The translations under genes and the position numbers were made by a program. 64,000 bases of DNA from Thalassotalea atypica (GTDB taxonomy: Bacteria; Pseudomonadota; Gammaproteobacteria; Enterobacterales; Alteromonadaceae): contig NZ_AP027364.1 of the NCBI RefSeq assembly GCF_030295975.1, forward strand, positions 2,170,001 through 2,234,000, given 5' to 3'. The notes beneath the pieces were generated by a model that was given only the letters and a program-made list of their open reading frames with translations, did no database searches and was not told the origin of the DNA. How positions within the stretch are numbered: the stretch's first letter is position 1; each line of letters opens with the position of its first letter. Positions 20,052 through 28,750 of the stretch are shown piece after piece.

Positions 20052-21047
20052 ATGAATGCAATTGATCCTACTCTTCCTCTCATTGATTTACACCGTCATT
20101 TAGACGGTAATATCCGACCGTCAACTGTGTGGGAGTTGGCTCAAGAAAATGAAATAACATTACCCGAATCTTCATTCGAACAGTTTTTACCACATATTCA
20201 AATACAGCGCAGTGAACCTGATCTTATGGCTTTTTTAGCCAAGCTGGATTGGGGCGTTAACGTACTAAAATCATTAGATAATTGCCGTCGCATTGCTTAT
20301 GAAAATGTCGAAGATGCGCATAGTGCAGGCCTAGATTATGCGGAATTGCGTTTTTCACCCTATTATATGTCAAAGGCCTTTAATCTTCCTGTAGCCGATG
20401 TTGTTGAAGCGGTAATCGACGGTATTAATGCTGGCCAGAAAGACTTTCCCGTTAAAATCAATTTGATTGGAATTTTGTCTAGAACATTTGGTTTAGCTCA
20501 TTGCACTAATGAATTAAATGGCATACTAGCCCATAAGCAGCACATAACTGCCCTTGACTTGGCGGGCGACGAAGTTAATTTTCCTGCCGAGTTGTTTGAA
20601 GACCTATTCACTAAAGCCAGACATAACAATTTTCGTATTACGGTACATGCAGGTGAAGCCGCGGGCCCAGAGAGTGTATGGAAGGCAATAAAGTTGCTTG
20701 GAGCCGAACGAATTGGTCATGGCGTAAAAAGTTGTCAAGATCCTTATTTACTTGACCATATGGTCAGTTATAATATTGGTGTTGAATCATGTTTAACCTC
20801 AAATTACCAAACAGGTACGGTTACTGATTTGTCTAAACACCCTTTAACTACGTTCTTAGAAAAAGGCGTTCAAGTGTGTTTAAACACTGATGATCCCGCA
20901 GTATCAGGAATAGAATTAAAACATGAGTTTGATGTAGCAAAGCACAAATTAAATCTGAACGAAGCGCAATTTAAGCAATTGCAACTCAATGCACTAAACA
21001 TGAGCTTCTTATCAGATAGTGAGAAAAAAGCTTTGTTAGATAAGTAA
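20052..21047 (+). CDS. add: Adenosine deaminase
   Basis: Add deaminates (deoxy)adenosine to (deoxy)inosine in the cytoplasm. The 331-residue protein matches E. coli Add throughout. The zinc-binding HRHLDGNIRP is at residues 13-22, catalytic VHAGEAAGPES is near residue 197, GAERIGHG follows and NTDDPAVSG near residue 278 supplies the remaining metal ligand. A purine rich AAAGGA site lies about 10 bases before the ATG. The next genes, xapX-type and deoD, are co-directional, so adenosine can be taken to inosine and then to hypoxanthine by one gene group. Confidence 0.96.
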   Translation: MNAIDPTLPLIDLHRHLDGNIRPSTVWELAQENEITLPESSFEQFLPHIQIQRSEPDLMAFLAKLDWGVNVLKSLDNCRRIAYENVEDAHSAGLDYAELRFSPYYMSKAFNLPVADVVEAVIDGINAGQKDFPVKINLIGILSRTFGLAHCTNELNGILAHKQHITALDLAGDEVNFPAELFEDLFTKARHNNFRITVHAGEAAGPESVWKAIKLLGAERIGHGVKSCQDPYLLDHMVSYNIGVESCLTSNYQTGTVTDLSKHPLTTFLEKGVQVCLNTDDPAVSGIELKHEFDVAKHKLNLNEAQFKQLQLNALNMSFLSDSEKKALLDK

Positions 21048-21071
21048 CATAGTCAAATAAATGGAGGCAGT

Positions 21072-21242
21072 ATGACTGAAGTACTTCTAGCCTTAGCAAC
21101 GGGTGCTATAGTAGGTTTAATTTTTTCAATACTTAAATTACCTATTCCAGCGCCACCAGTTTTATCCGGCATCGCGGGCATTTTCGGTATTTATATCGGC
21201 GCCGTCGGTTATAATTGGATTATCGAAAGATTTTTTAGCTAA
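21072..21242 (+). CDS. XapX domain small membrane protein (56 aa)
   Basis: This short gene encodes 56 residues with two hydrophobic segments joined by the XapX-type loop LKLPIPAPPVLSGIAG. It has a clear ribosome binding site (GGAGGC, 21063-21068) and a stop at 21240-21242. The XapX (DUF1427) family is named from a gene linked with xanthosine use in E. coli and has no proven function. Its place, 24 bases after add and 91 bases before deoD, suggests a role connected with purine nucleosides, possibly at the membrane. The gene is easily missed by length cut-offs. Confidence 0.85.
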   Translation: MTEVLLALATGAIVGLIFSILKLPIPAPPVLSGIAGIFGIYIGAVGYNWIIERFFS

Positions 21243-21333
21243 ACTATAATAAACAACTCTCAGTAAAACATCCTTGATAGCAGGTTTATCTGGCTTGAAA
21301 CTTACTGAAACCTAAACAAAAAAGGTTTTATTA

Positions 21334-22038
21334 ATGACAACTCCACATATTGAAGCAGCAGCAGGTGATTTTGCAGAAACGGTATTAATGCCAGGTGATC
21401 CGCTGCGCGCTAAATTTATTGCTGAAAATTTTCTTGAAGACGCTAAATGTGTCACTCGCGTAAGAAACATGTACGGCTATACGGGTACCTATAAAGGTAA
21501 GCGCATTTCAGTGATGGGCTCAGGCATGGGTGTTCCATCCATTTCAATCTACGCTACTGAACTTTATAAAGAATATGGCGTGGAAAATATTATTCGCATC
21601 GGCTCTTGTGGCGCTGTGCGTGATGACATAAAAGTTCGTGATATTATTGTTGGTATGGCGGCTAGCACAGACTCAAATGTAAACCGTAGTCGATTCAATA
21701 ACTTTGATTTTGCTGCATGTGCTGACTTTTCATTATTGAAAAGTGTTGTAGATACTGCCGAAAAAATGGAATTAAAAGTCAATGTTGGGAATATTTTCAC
21801 TGCAGATTTATTCTACACCCCACAACCTGAGATGTTCAGCTTAATGGAGAGTCGTGGTATTTTGGCAGTTGAAATGGAAGCTGCTGGTCTATATGGCGTA
21901 GCTGCTGAATTGGGTAAAAAGGCACTAACAGTATTAACAGTAAGTGACCATATAAAAACTGGTGAACAAACTACCGCCGATGAGCGTGAAAATACCTTTA
22001 AAGAAATGATGGAGCTGACGTTAGAGAGTATTATCTAA
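21334..22038 (+). CDS. deoD: Purine nucleoside phosphorylase (DeoD type)
   Basis: DeoD cleaves purine (deoxy)nucleosides with phosphate to base and (deoxy)ribose-1-phosphate. The 234-residue protein is of the hexameric trimeric-dimer class, near the E. coli length of 239. Visible are the phosphate-binding [15 protein letters not shown] near residue 18, RIGSCGAV near residue 88, the substrate site EMEAAGLYG near residue 180 and the catalytic Asp in [10 protein letters not shown]. The product deoxyribose-1-phosphate feeds DeoB and DeoC, encoded 5-9 kb away. Confidence 0.97.
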   Translation: MTTPHIEAAAGDFAETVLMPGDPLRAKFIAENFLEDAKCVTRVRNMYGYTGTYKGKRISVMGSGMGVPSISIYATELYKEYGVENIIRIGSCGAVRDDIKVRDIIVGMAASTDSNVNRSRFNNFDFAACADFSLLKSVVDTAEKMELKVNVGNIFTADLFYTPQPEMFSLMESRGILAVEMEAAGLYGVAAELGKKALTVLTVSDHIKTGEQTTADERENTFKEMMELTLESII

Positions 22039-22060
22039 ACGCTTGTTTTCTAATTTCAAT

Positions 22061-22091
22061 AAGCAAGTTCAGTAATAATACTGGGCTTGCT
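22061..22091 (+). terminator. Possible terminator hairpin after deoD
   Basis: An imperfect inverted repeat (AGCAAG..CAGTA..TACTG..CTTGCT) starts about 20 bases after the deoD stop. It lacks a uniform T tract (ccccttccttt follows), so it may be a weak terminator or an mRNA 3'-end stabiliser. Confidence 0.45.
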
Positions 22092-22177
22092 CCCCTTCCT
22101 TTAAGTACTTTACGCTATCTTTAGGCATGGTAATTGCTAGTATTACTGAAGATATATAATTGTAGAGAATCCTTATC

Positions 22178-22792
22178 ATGCAAAAGTTAAAGCGCTATAG
22201 TGTATTTTTTGCTTTACCAATGCTTTTATCTGCCTGTTCTACGACATGGCTGAGTCAATTTACTTGGTGTGAATCAAGCCAACAGTATGACAATCAGTGC
22301 CCAGACGAACATAACGTTACCGACAAAAAAGTAGTAGCCTCAACCCTGTTTACGCCTGCGGTAAACTTTCAAACATTAGGTGAATACACAGAACAGATGG
22401 TGCATGAGCTAAACAAAAGACTTAGCGTTCAGCATATCTCTGGGATAATTGCAGTCCCACCATTCTTATCGTTAGCAGACGAATTACCAAATCAACAAGC
22501 AATGACTCGAGACTTGCCAGAATTTTTTATCGCTGATCTCCAAAACATTGGTTTTCCAGTTGCTGAGTATCAGTTAACGCATGATAGCATTAATTCTCAT
22601 GAAGACTTTAACGAGCTTGTTGAGTCGTTAAAGTTTAGTCAAAAATTTGGCTATCTATTAAAAGGTACGATTAGAACAAGCGATATTGGCGTTATGCTTT
22701 ATGTAAAAGTAATCGATTTAAATTCCGAACTTGTTGTTGCTTCAACATCAAAGTTAATACCACAGTATTTAATCGCAAAATTAGTAAAATAA
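22178..22792 (+). CDS. FlgO-domain outer-membrane lipoprotein (first of three)
   Basis: This 204-residue protein has a lipoprotein signal peptide ending in a LLSAC lipobox, with Cys near residue 20, and then a FlgO-like domain of about 130 residues (GIIAVPPFLSLADE through VIDLNSELVVAST). FlgO is an outer-membrane lipoprotein first linked to flagellar stability in Vibrio. Here there are no flagellar genes nearby. Two related lipoprotein genes follow on the same strand at 50 and 9 base intervals, so this is a three-gene cassette of diverged paralogues. Confidence 0.82.
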   Translation: MQKLKRYSVFFALPMLLSACSTTWLSQFTWCESSQQYDNQCPDEHNVTDKKVVASTLFTPAVNFQTLGEYTEQMVHELNKRLSVQHISGIIAVPPFLSLADELPNQQAMTRDLPEFFIADLQNIGFPVAEYQLTHDSINSHEDFNELVESLKFSQKFGYLLKGTIRTSDIGVMLYVKVIDLNSELVVASTSKLIPQYLIAKLVK

Positions 22793-22842
22793 TCTCTTAC
22801 TTTGCAGTTAAAGTTAAGAATTAAGATATACAAGGTTTAAGT

Positions 22843-23436
22843 ATGAAATTAACGATTGCTATCTCATTATCATTATTTGCATTAGGTTGCTCTCAAACAC
22901 CCTACGAGGATGTTTCATCAACAACGTTAGTTGAGGCAAACCAAGATCAAACGTTAACAATTCATGACCACGTCACTCGAATTGGAAATAAGCTCTTCAA
23001 ATCTTCTAAACATATTAAATTGAAGCAAGGTGTCGCTATTGGCACATTCATTCCAATTAATAAGTTAAACGGCAACTCTTTGCCTAGCGATGACTTCCTG
23101 GGACACCAAATACAGGAAAGCTTTGTCACCGTTGGGACTCAAGCTGGGCTAAATATAATCGAATTCAAAACTACACCTGCAATTACATTCAAAGAAAACC
23201 ACGATCTTATGCTGTCACGTGATGCCAAACGTGTAGATGAATCCATCAATGCACAGTACTTCTTAACCGGTACTTACACAGAGCAAGAACACAGTTATAT
23301 CGTCAATGCGCGTATTATCGACTTAGAAACCAAAACAGTTGTTGCAGCGGCTACTGACTACATACCATTAAACGTATTATTCAAGAGCCAAAAAACATCA
23401 ATAAAACATGAAATGCTATATAGAAAAGCGTATTAA
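22843..23436 (+). CDS. FlgO-like lipoprotein (second of three)
   Basis: The 197-residue protein begins with a short signal peptide ending at a LFALGC lipobox (Cys about residue 16). The FlgO-like fold follows: a VAIGTFIPINKL strand, a GHQIQESFVTVGTQAGLNIIEF region and a closing YIVNARIIDLETKTVVAAAT. It aligns with the genes on either side, especially across INARIIDL, supporting tandem duplication. The partner or ligand is unknown. Confidence 0.78.
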   Translation: MKLTIAISLSLFALGCSQTPYEDVSSTTLVEANQDQTLTIHDHVTRIGNKLFKSSKHIKLKQGVAIGTFIPINKLNGNSLPSDDFLGHQIQESFVTVGTQAGLNIIEFKTTPAITFKENHDLMLSRDAKRVDESINAQYFLTGTYTEQEHSYIVNARIIDLETKTVVAAATDYIPLNVLFKSQKTSIKHEMLYRKAY

Positions 23437-23445
23437 GGAATAACC

Positions 23446-24120
23446 ATGAAAAAAATAGCCTCCCTAGTCTTCGCTTCTCTGACCACAAGTTTGTTGGCAT
23501 CATGTTCGAACATTCAAGAAGAGCAGCTTAGCCACGACGTGATGAGTGCAACAGATCTAATGCGGGATGGGATATACCAGTTCCCTAAACAAGTAAGTAC
23601 AGATAAGTCCGTCCAGGAGCATTTTAATAGTGACCCCTTACCAAAAAACATAAATTTTTATGTTCGTGGATTAATGCAAGACTTAGTTGCAAACCTACAA
23701 CACGTTGAAAATGAAACGCCAGTTATCGTTACTAGCTTTATATATTTGGATGGACCCGAAGATAAATCAAGCCTATTAGGTAATCAATTATCACAGAGCC
23801 TTTTACATGAGATCTACAAAGCGGGAATACCTGTATTAGATCACAAAGTGACAGATTATATTCGCGTTACAGAAGATGGCGACTTTATTTACACCAAGAA
23901 TTTTTTGGAATTAAGCCCTAAGTTGAACATCAAATATGTGTTTACGGGCAATTTGGTAAAACATCAAGGTGGATATTTAGTTAACGCACGAGTGGTTGGT
24001 ATGTCACAAAAGAACATCGTTTCTTCTGCCCAAGGGTTTATTCCTGCCGATGTTGCTAATGCTTTATTAAACAGTAAAACAGTAATAGAAAAATCTGAAG
24101 TACCTATTGTACAAGGCTAA
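23446..24120 (+). CDS. FlgO-like lipoprotein (third of three)
   Basis: This 224-residue paralogue has a signal peptide with lipobox LLASC (Cys about residue 20). The FlgO-like core includes PVIVTSFIYLDGPEDKSSLL, a GNQLSQSLLHEIYKAGIPVLD helix and YLVNARVVGMSQKNIVSSAQ. Only nine bases separate it from the second gene, so the last two are very likely co-translated. A bidirectional terminator follows about 35 bases after the stop. Confidence 0.78.
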   Translation: MKKIASLVFASLTTSLLASCSNIQEEQLSHDVMSATDLMRDGIYQFPKQVSTDKSVQEHFNSDPLPKNINFYVRGLMQDLVANLQHVENETPVIVTSFIYLDGPEDKSSLLGNQLSQSLLHEIYKAGIPVLDHKVTDYIRVTEDGDFIYTKNFLELSPKLNIKYVFTGNLVKHQGGYLVNARVVGMSQKNIVSSAQGFIPADVANALLNSKTVIEKSEVPIVQG

Positions 24121-24153
24121 ATTAGCAAGCTTGTAAACTTATTACCCACTAAT

Positions 24154-24183
24154 AAAAAACGACTCCATATGGAGTCGTTTTTA
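24154..24183. terminator. Bidirectional Rho-independent terminator
   Basis: A nearly perfect palindrome, ACGACTCCAT-ATGGAGTCGT, is flanked by A runs on the left and T runs on the right. It serves both the FlgO-like cassette (plus strand) and the TonB receptor (minus strand), which converge here. Confidence 0.92.
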
Positions 24184-24208
24184 GTTTCTGTGTATTGAAA
24201 AGGGTTCT

Positions 24209-26497
24209 TTAGAAGAAAGACACCTTGAACTCTGCGCCAACAAAACGTTCTTCGTTAACAATGGCGGTGTTGTTACTGAAGTCAACCGCGCCAATTGCTT
24301 GTTGTTCATCAGTAATGTTACGACCGAAGATTGCTACATCATATTCGTTATCACCGCTGTACCAGCTATAACCTACACGAACACCGCCTTCTAATAATGA
24401 CTTACCAGTAAATTCTTTTGACTCGTATAAGAAGAAGCTAATGTCATCGCGGTATGACCAATCAGTGTAAGCATAGAATTCACCGTCACCAATTTCTTTC
24501 ATGTAACGTGCTGTAAATACGCTGATCCACTCTGGGGCATGCGGTAGGCTATTACCATCAATAATAGCACGACCGTCAACAACCGTATCAGTAACAGTAC
24601 ATTGAGCACATACAGGAACGGTTAAACCTTTGTCATTAAGTTCAGTGTTATTGTAGCTAACACTTGCAGTAATAAAAAAGTTATCTGTGATCATAAATTC
24701 TGAATCAACCTCGAAACCATACCCTTTAGTTTCATCAGCATTTAATAAACGAGCCGTGTTACTGTCACCACCTACAGATGTCAATTGTTGATCATCCATA
24801 GTGAAATAGAACACAGACGCGTTTACACGACCAAACCCGTCTAATACGTCAGCTTTAACACCAGTTTCAAACGATAAAATAGTCTCAGAATCTGCAACAG
24901 AAATACCGTCATCCCATGCAAATAGAGAACGACCTTGGATACTTGGTGCACGGAAACTATCAGCCACGCGACCATATACGTTAACATCGTCATTTAATTT
25001 ATGCGTAACGCTGATGTCCCAACTTACGTGGCTATCGTCAGGGTTAACTTCACCGTATGCTTCATTAGGTTGTCCACAACAGCCATTTAATGGTGCTTGG
25101 AAACGTTGTGATGAGTATTGCTTATCATCTGCAGAGTAGCGTAAGCCTAAGGTCACTTGAGTTTCGTCAGTATAGTCATAATCAAATGAACCGAATAAAG
25201 CCCATGCTTTAGTTTCTTGCTTTTGTACTACATAACCCGTTTGTGGTCCGCCTGCACCAAATAATGCATCGTATGCAAAGCTTTCGATTTCTAGGTCTTC
25301 ATCGAAATAGAATACACCTACTTGGTAATTGAATTGACCATCGAAGTTACTTGTCAAGCGTAGCTCTTGCGTTAATTGATCATGATCTGGAATAGCATCT
25401 GCTGTTTCAGAGCTAATAGAAATAACGCCAGGGCCTTGTATTGGTGTAAATACAGTACCGTAACCACCGTCAACGTCCGCGCGAGAGAAGATATCAGCAC
25501 TTTCCCAACCGAAGATATAAGTAATGGTATAATCGTCAAGATCGAAATCTAGCGTTAAGCTCGCACCTTCAGTTTCAACTTGCTGAGTTGCGCGATCTGC
25601 AGAATCATGGGTTACTGTGTCACGGTCAAAGCCACTCACTAAATCATTAGAGCCTGGTTTGAACGCATTAGCGTAAAATGTGACTGGCTTACCGTCCAAA
25701 TCACGCATGTGGTAATTAAATAAGGCGTTAAAGTCGTCACCTTCATACAAAAACTGTACTCGTAACGCTTCATCAGTGTAACCACCTAAAACATCTTTAC
25801 GTTTGAAGTCTTCACCAAAAATATCTGGTGCTTCATTGTCGATGTAATCATCACGTTCTTGTCTTAAGTATGAAACACGGGCAGAAAGTTTATCTGTTAA
25901 TCCGCCGCCAACTGCACCACGAAAATCTGTCGTGCTTTTGCTACCATATGATAATGAGGCGAATCCTTCAAAATCTTGTGAAGGCTTCACAGAATCGAAC
26001 TTTATAAGCCCTGCCGGTGTGTTTCGTCCAAATAATGTACCTTGTGGACCACGTAATACTTCAATACGCTCTATATCAAATACAGGAAAACCTTTTAAAA
26101 TTGGGTTTTCTTGAACAACATTGTCTACCACTAAAGAAACAGGTTGTGATGCGTTTAAATCAAAATCTGAGTTACCTAACCCACGCATATAAAAACGAGG
26201 GAAAGTACGGCCAAATGAAGATTCTACCGAAAGGCTTGGAACGCGAGCGTTCATAAAACGAATATCCATTGCAGCTGAACTAAACGCGTCAAGGTTATCG
26301 CCTTGAAGTGCAGAGATTGCTACAGGAACTTCTTGAGCATTCTCAACACGCTTTCGTGCTGTAACCTCAATAACTTCTAATCCGACTACTTTATCTGCTT
26401 GTTCTGCAGCTTGTACTACGCTTGTGAAACTTGCCATGCCCGCGATTAAAGACGCATGCACACACAAAGCAATGGTAGATTGCTTGAAGGCTTTCAT
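24209..26497 (-). CDS. TonB-dependent receptor
   Basis: This 762-residue outer-membrane receptor has a signal peptide ending near VVQAAEQ, a plug domain with the TonB-box-proximal VIEVTARKR, FYMRGLGNSDF and the hallmark IERIEVLRGPQGTLFGRNTP stretch near residue 150, then a 22-strand barrel ending in an aromatic residue (KVSFF). The class matches iron/siderophore-type or small-metabolite receptors common in Alteromonadales. It lies 91 bases downstream of deoB on the same strand, which makes a nucleoside-related substrate possible but unproven. A distinct palindrome (26560-26573) in its promoter suggests its own control. Confidence 0.93.
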   Translation of the reverse strand: MKAFKQSTIALCVHASLIAGMASFTSVVQAAEQADKVVGLEVIEVTARKRVENAQEVPVAISALQGDNLDAFSSAAMDIRFMNARVPSLSVESSFGRTFPRFYMRGLGNSDFDLNASQPVSLVVDNVVQENPILKGFPVFDIERIEVLRGPQGTLFGRNTPAGLIKFDSVKPSQDFEGFASLSYGSKSTTDFRGAVGGGLTDKLSARVSYLRQERDDYIDNEAPDIFGEDFKRKDVLGGYTDEALRVQFLYEGDDFNALFNYHMRDLDGKPVTFYANAFKPGSNDLVSGFDRDTVTHDSADRATQQVETEGASLTLDFDLDDYTITYIFGWESADIFSRADVDGGYGTVFTPIQGPGVISISSETADAIPDHDQLTQELRLTSNFDGQFNYQVGVFYFDEDLEIESFAYDALFGAGGPQTGYVVQKQETKAWALFGSFDYDYTDETQVTLGLRYSADDKQYSSQRFQAPLNGCCGQPNEAYGEVNPDDSHVSWDISVTHKLNDDVNVYGRVADSFRAPSIQGRSLFAWDDGISVADSETILSFETGVKADVLDGFGRVNASVFYFTMDDQQLTSVGGDSNTARLLNADETKGYGFEVDSEFMITDNFFITASVSYNNTELNDKGLTVPVCAQCTVTDTVVDGRAIIDGNSLPHAPEWISVFTARYMKEIGDGEFYAYTDWSYRDDISFFLYESKEFTGKSLLEGGVRVGYSWYSGDNEYDVAIFGRNITDEQQAIGAVDFSNNTAIVNEERFVGAEFKVSFF

Positions 26498-26559
26498 TGT
26501 ATTCTCCCAAGGGGTTAGTGTATTTTTATAGTTCGGTCATATTGTTGTTATTAAGTGAT

Positions 26560-26573
26560 TGTGACCGGTTACA
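26560..26573. promoter_or_regulatory. Operator-like palindrome before the TonB receptor
   Basis: TGTGACCGGTTACA is a 14-base inverted repeat with one mismatched pair, 62 bases upstream of the TonB receptor ATG at 26497. It resembles the LacI/GntR-type operator (E. coli GntR sites contain TGTTACC-GGTAACA). It differs from the RutR-like motif found elsewhere in this region. Confidence 0.5.
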
Positions 26574-26588
26574 TTTTCGAACAGCATT

Positions 26589-27806
26589 TTACATGTTAAA
26601 ACCAAGTTCGTCTAAAAAACTTGTCCCATAAGTTAATTTTTCCAATTCAAATATGCTGGCAATTGTTTGACCTAAATCAGCGAACGTTGACCTTTCGCCT
26701 AAATCTACACTTGCTATATGATGATGATAAGCTAATACAGGTACGTATTCGCGAGTATGATCACTGCCCTGCCATGTCGGATCGCAGCCATGATCAGAGG
26801 TTAAAAACAATACGTCATCATCATTCATAGTAGTTTTGATTTCGTCTAGCCTCTTATCAAAGCTCTCTAAAGCCTGCGCATAACCAATGGGATCACGACG
26901 GTGACCGAAATCTTGATCAAAATTGACTAAGTTAGTAAAAATGAGACTATTATCGTCAGCAGTTTTAATATGCTCGATAGTTGCATCGACAAGCGCATTT
27001 ATACCCGTCGCCTTAGTTTTAATACTTACACCTTGGTGAGCGAAAATATCAGCAATCTTCCCTACACTAATCACTGTGCCACCTGCATCGGTTAACTTGT
27101 CTAATACTGTTTTCGCTGGCGGCAGTATTGAAAAGTCGCGGCGATTGCCTGTTCTCGCAAAATTACTCGCATTATCACCTATAAATGGACGAGCAATTAC
27201 ACGACCAATATTCATCGGACCAACAATTTTTTGTACAGTTTGACAATATTGATACAGGTTATCCAAACCAAAATGTTCTTCATGAGCCGCTACCTGAAAA
27301 ACGCTATCGGCGGAGGTATAACAAATAGGCAATCCTGTTTTGATATGCTCTTCACCTAACTTAGCTATTATGTCAGTGCCTGACGCGTGACAGTTGGCTA
27401 ACATTCCTTCAAAACCCGTGGCACTATTGATTTGTTGTTGTAACTCTTTAGGAAAGCTGTTTTCTTTATCAGTAAAATAGTGCCAATCAAAAAGTACTGG
27501 TACCCCTGCCATTTCCCAGTGACCTGACGGAGTATCTTTACCCGTACTTATCTCGGCGGCATACCCATATGCGCCTTTATGTTGATCGACATCTTCGACA
27601 TTAATTACTTTATTCGACGCTTGCTGGCACGCTCTAACTAATCCCATACGGGCTAAGTTAGGCAACACCATGGGTTTATTGAATTCATTTTTGTAACATT
27701 CGCCAATATTAAAAAAACTATTAGCACCAACATCGCCAAATTGTTCAGCATCTGGCGCATGACCTACGCCAAAACCATCTATTACCATTATTATGACTCT
27801 CGCCAT
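26589..27806 (-). CDS. deoB: Phosphopentomutase
   Basis: DeoB interconverts (deoxy)ribose-1-phosphate and -5-phosphate with a manganese site of the alkaline phosphatase superfamily. The 405-residue protein has VIMVIDGFGVGHAPDA at the N-terminus, the GKDTPSGHWEM catalytic threonine segment near residue 95, a DFGHRRDP segment near residue 305 and LTSDHGCDPTWQGSDHTRE near residue 342. A GGAGA site precedes the ATG. It faces away from udk-nupC-deoC-tdk-upp, and a RutR-like operator lies in the shared interval 78 bases before its start. Confidence 0.97.
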   Translation of the reverse strand: MARVIIMVIDGFGVGHAPDAEQFGDVGANSFFNIGECYKNEFNKPMVLPNLARMGLVRACQQASNKVINVEDVDQHKGAYGYAAEISTGKDTPSGHWEMAGVPVLFDWHYFTDKENSFPKELQQQINSATGFEGMLANCHASGTDIIAKLGEEHIKTGLPICYTSADSVFQVAAHEEHFGLDNLYQYCQTVQKIVGPMNIGRVIARPFIGDNASNFARTGNRRDFSILPPAKTVLDKLTDAGGTVISVGKIADIFAHQGVSIKTKATGINALVDATIEHIKTADDNSLIFTNLVNFDQDFGHRRDPIGYAQALESFDKRLDEIKTTMNDDDVLFLTSDHGCDPTWQGSDHTREYVPVLAYHHHIASVDLGERSTFADLGQTIASIFELEKLTYGTSFLDELGFNM

Positions 27807-27883
27807 ATTATCTCCACCTTATTGTGTTGGTAGGCTATATTTACAGACTACAAACTTATTATCTAAATTCACTAAGTAATACA

Positions 27884-27897
27884 TGACCAAATGGTCA
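27884..27897. promoter_or_regulatory. RutR-like operator between deoB and udk
   Basis: TGACCAAATGGTCA has perfectly complementary half-sites TGACCA/TGGTCA around two central bases, the arrangement known for E. coli RutR (TTGACCAnnTGGTCAA). It is 78 bases before deoB and 175 bases before udk. The same motif occurs before cdd, before the Oar-type receptor and before the RutR-like gene. Confidence 0.75.
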
Positions 27898-27971
27898 GGA
27901 TATGATAGTTTATTACACAAGAATAAATTTACAATCTTGTGATGTATAATTTAGCTAATACCTTCATATTA

Positions 27972-28000
27972 TTGACTTCAAAATTGAATTATTAGTATAG
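27972..28000 (+). promoter_or_regulatory. Candidate promoter of udk-nupC-deoC-tdk-upp
   Basis: TTGACT (27972-27977) is followed after 17 bases by GTATAG (27995-28000), a fair sigma-70 pair, 72 bases before the udk ATG. The RutR-like operator lies upstream of its -35 box, so control of this direction is less certain than for deoB. Confidence 0.4.
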
Positions 28001-28071
28001 GTAGTAAATCTAGATAATTAAATTAACTATTTTTCGCTCATAGTATCACTTTAAGATTCATACAATTACTT

Positions 28072-28734
28072 ATGGAACATTCTGCTTTGGATTCTTCAAG
28101 CACAAACACAAAGCCAACAATCATTGCCGTTGTTGGGGCGTCAGCATCCGGTAAAACCCTTTTTGCACAAACAGTTTACGATGAACTATTACCAGAGCTC
28201 GGTGAAGATGGCATTTCCATTATAAAAGAAGATGCTTATTACCGATGCCAAGACCATTTGCCTATGGAACAAAGGGTATTAACTAACTATGACCACCCTT
28301 CTGCGTTTGAACATGAGTTATTGCAAGAGCATTTACAGGAACTTTCAAACGGCGGAGCCGCAGACAGCCCTATTTATTGCTATCAAACACATACGCGTAC
28401 CAAAGAAACAAATACGCTAAATGCAACGCCTATTATATTGATTGAAGGTATTATGCTGTTAAGCAATGCTGCACTAAGAAATTGCTTCGATATTAAGGTT
28501 TATATGGATACACCGTTAGATATTTGTTTAATTAGACGGATAAAAAGAGATACTATCGAACGCGGTCGCACATTAGAGTCGATCACGAGTCAGTATATAG
28601 AAACAGTGCGCCCAATGTATTATCAACATATTGAGCCCGCAAAAACATTTGCAGATATTGTCATTACTCGCGGCGGTAAAAACAGAATGGCGATAGAATT
28701 AATAAAAGCTAAAATCCGTCAGCTATCAAAATAA
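28072..28734 (+). CDS. udk: Uridine kinase
   Basis: Udk phosphorylates uridine and cytidine to UMP and CMP. The 220-residue P-loop kinase has Walker A GASASGKTLFAQ at about residues 22-33, the substrate-binding NYDHPSAFEHELL near residue 79, IILIEGIMLL near residue 123 and lid arginines in LIRRIKRD. It aligns along its whole length with E. coli Udk. It is the first gene of a five-gene pyrimidine/deoxyribose operon with gaps of 8 to 27 bases. Confidence 0.96.
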   Translation: MEHSALDSSSTNTKPTIIAVVGASASGKTLFAQTVYDELLPELGEDGISIIKEDAYYRCQDHLPMEQRVLTNYDHPSAFEHELLQEHLQELSNGGAADSPIYCYQTHTRTKETNTLNATPIILIEGIMLLSNAALRNCFDIKVYMDTPLDICLIRRIKRDTIERGRTLESITSQYIETVRPMYYQHIEPAKTFADIVITRGGKNRMAIELIKAKIRQLSK

Positions 28735-28750
28735 TAATAACGAGGAATAC

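Noticed and set aside
22178-24120. The FlgO-like genes as part of a flagellar operon
   Set aside because: No flagellar structural or regulatory gene is present in the window, so the flagellar role was not carried over from the family name.
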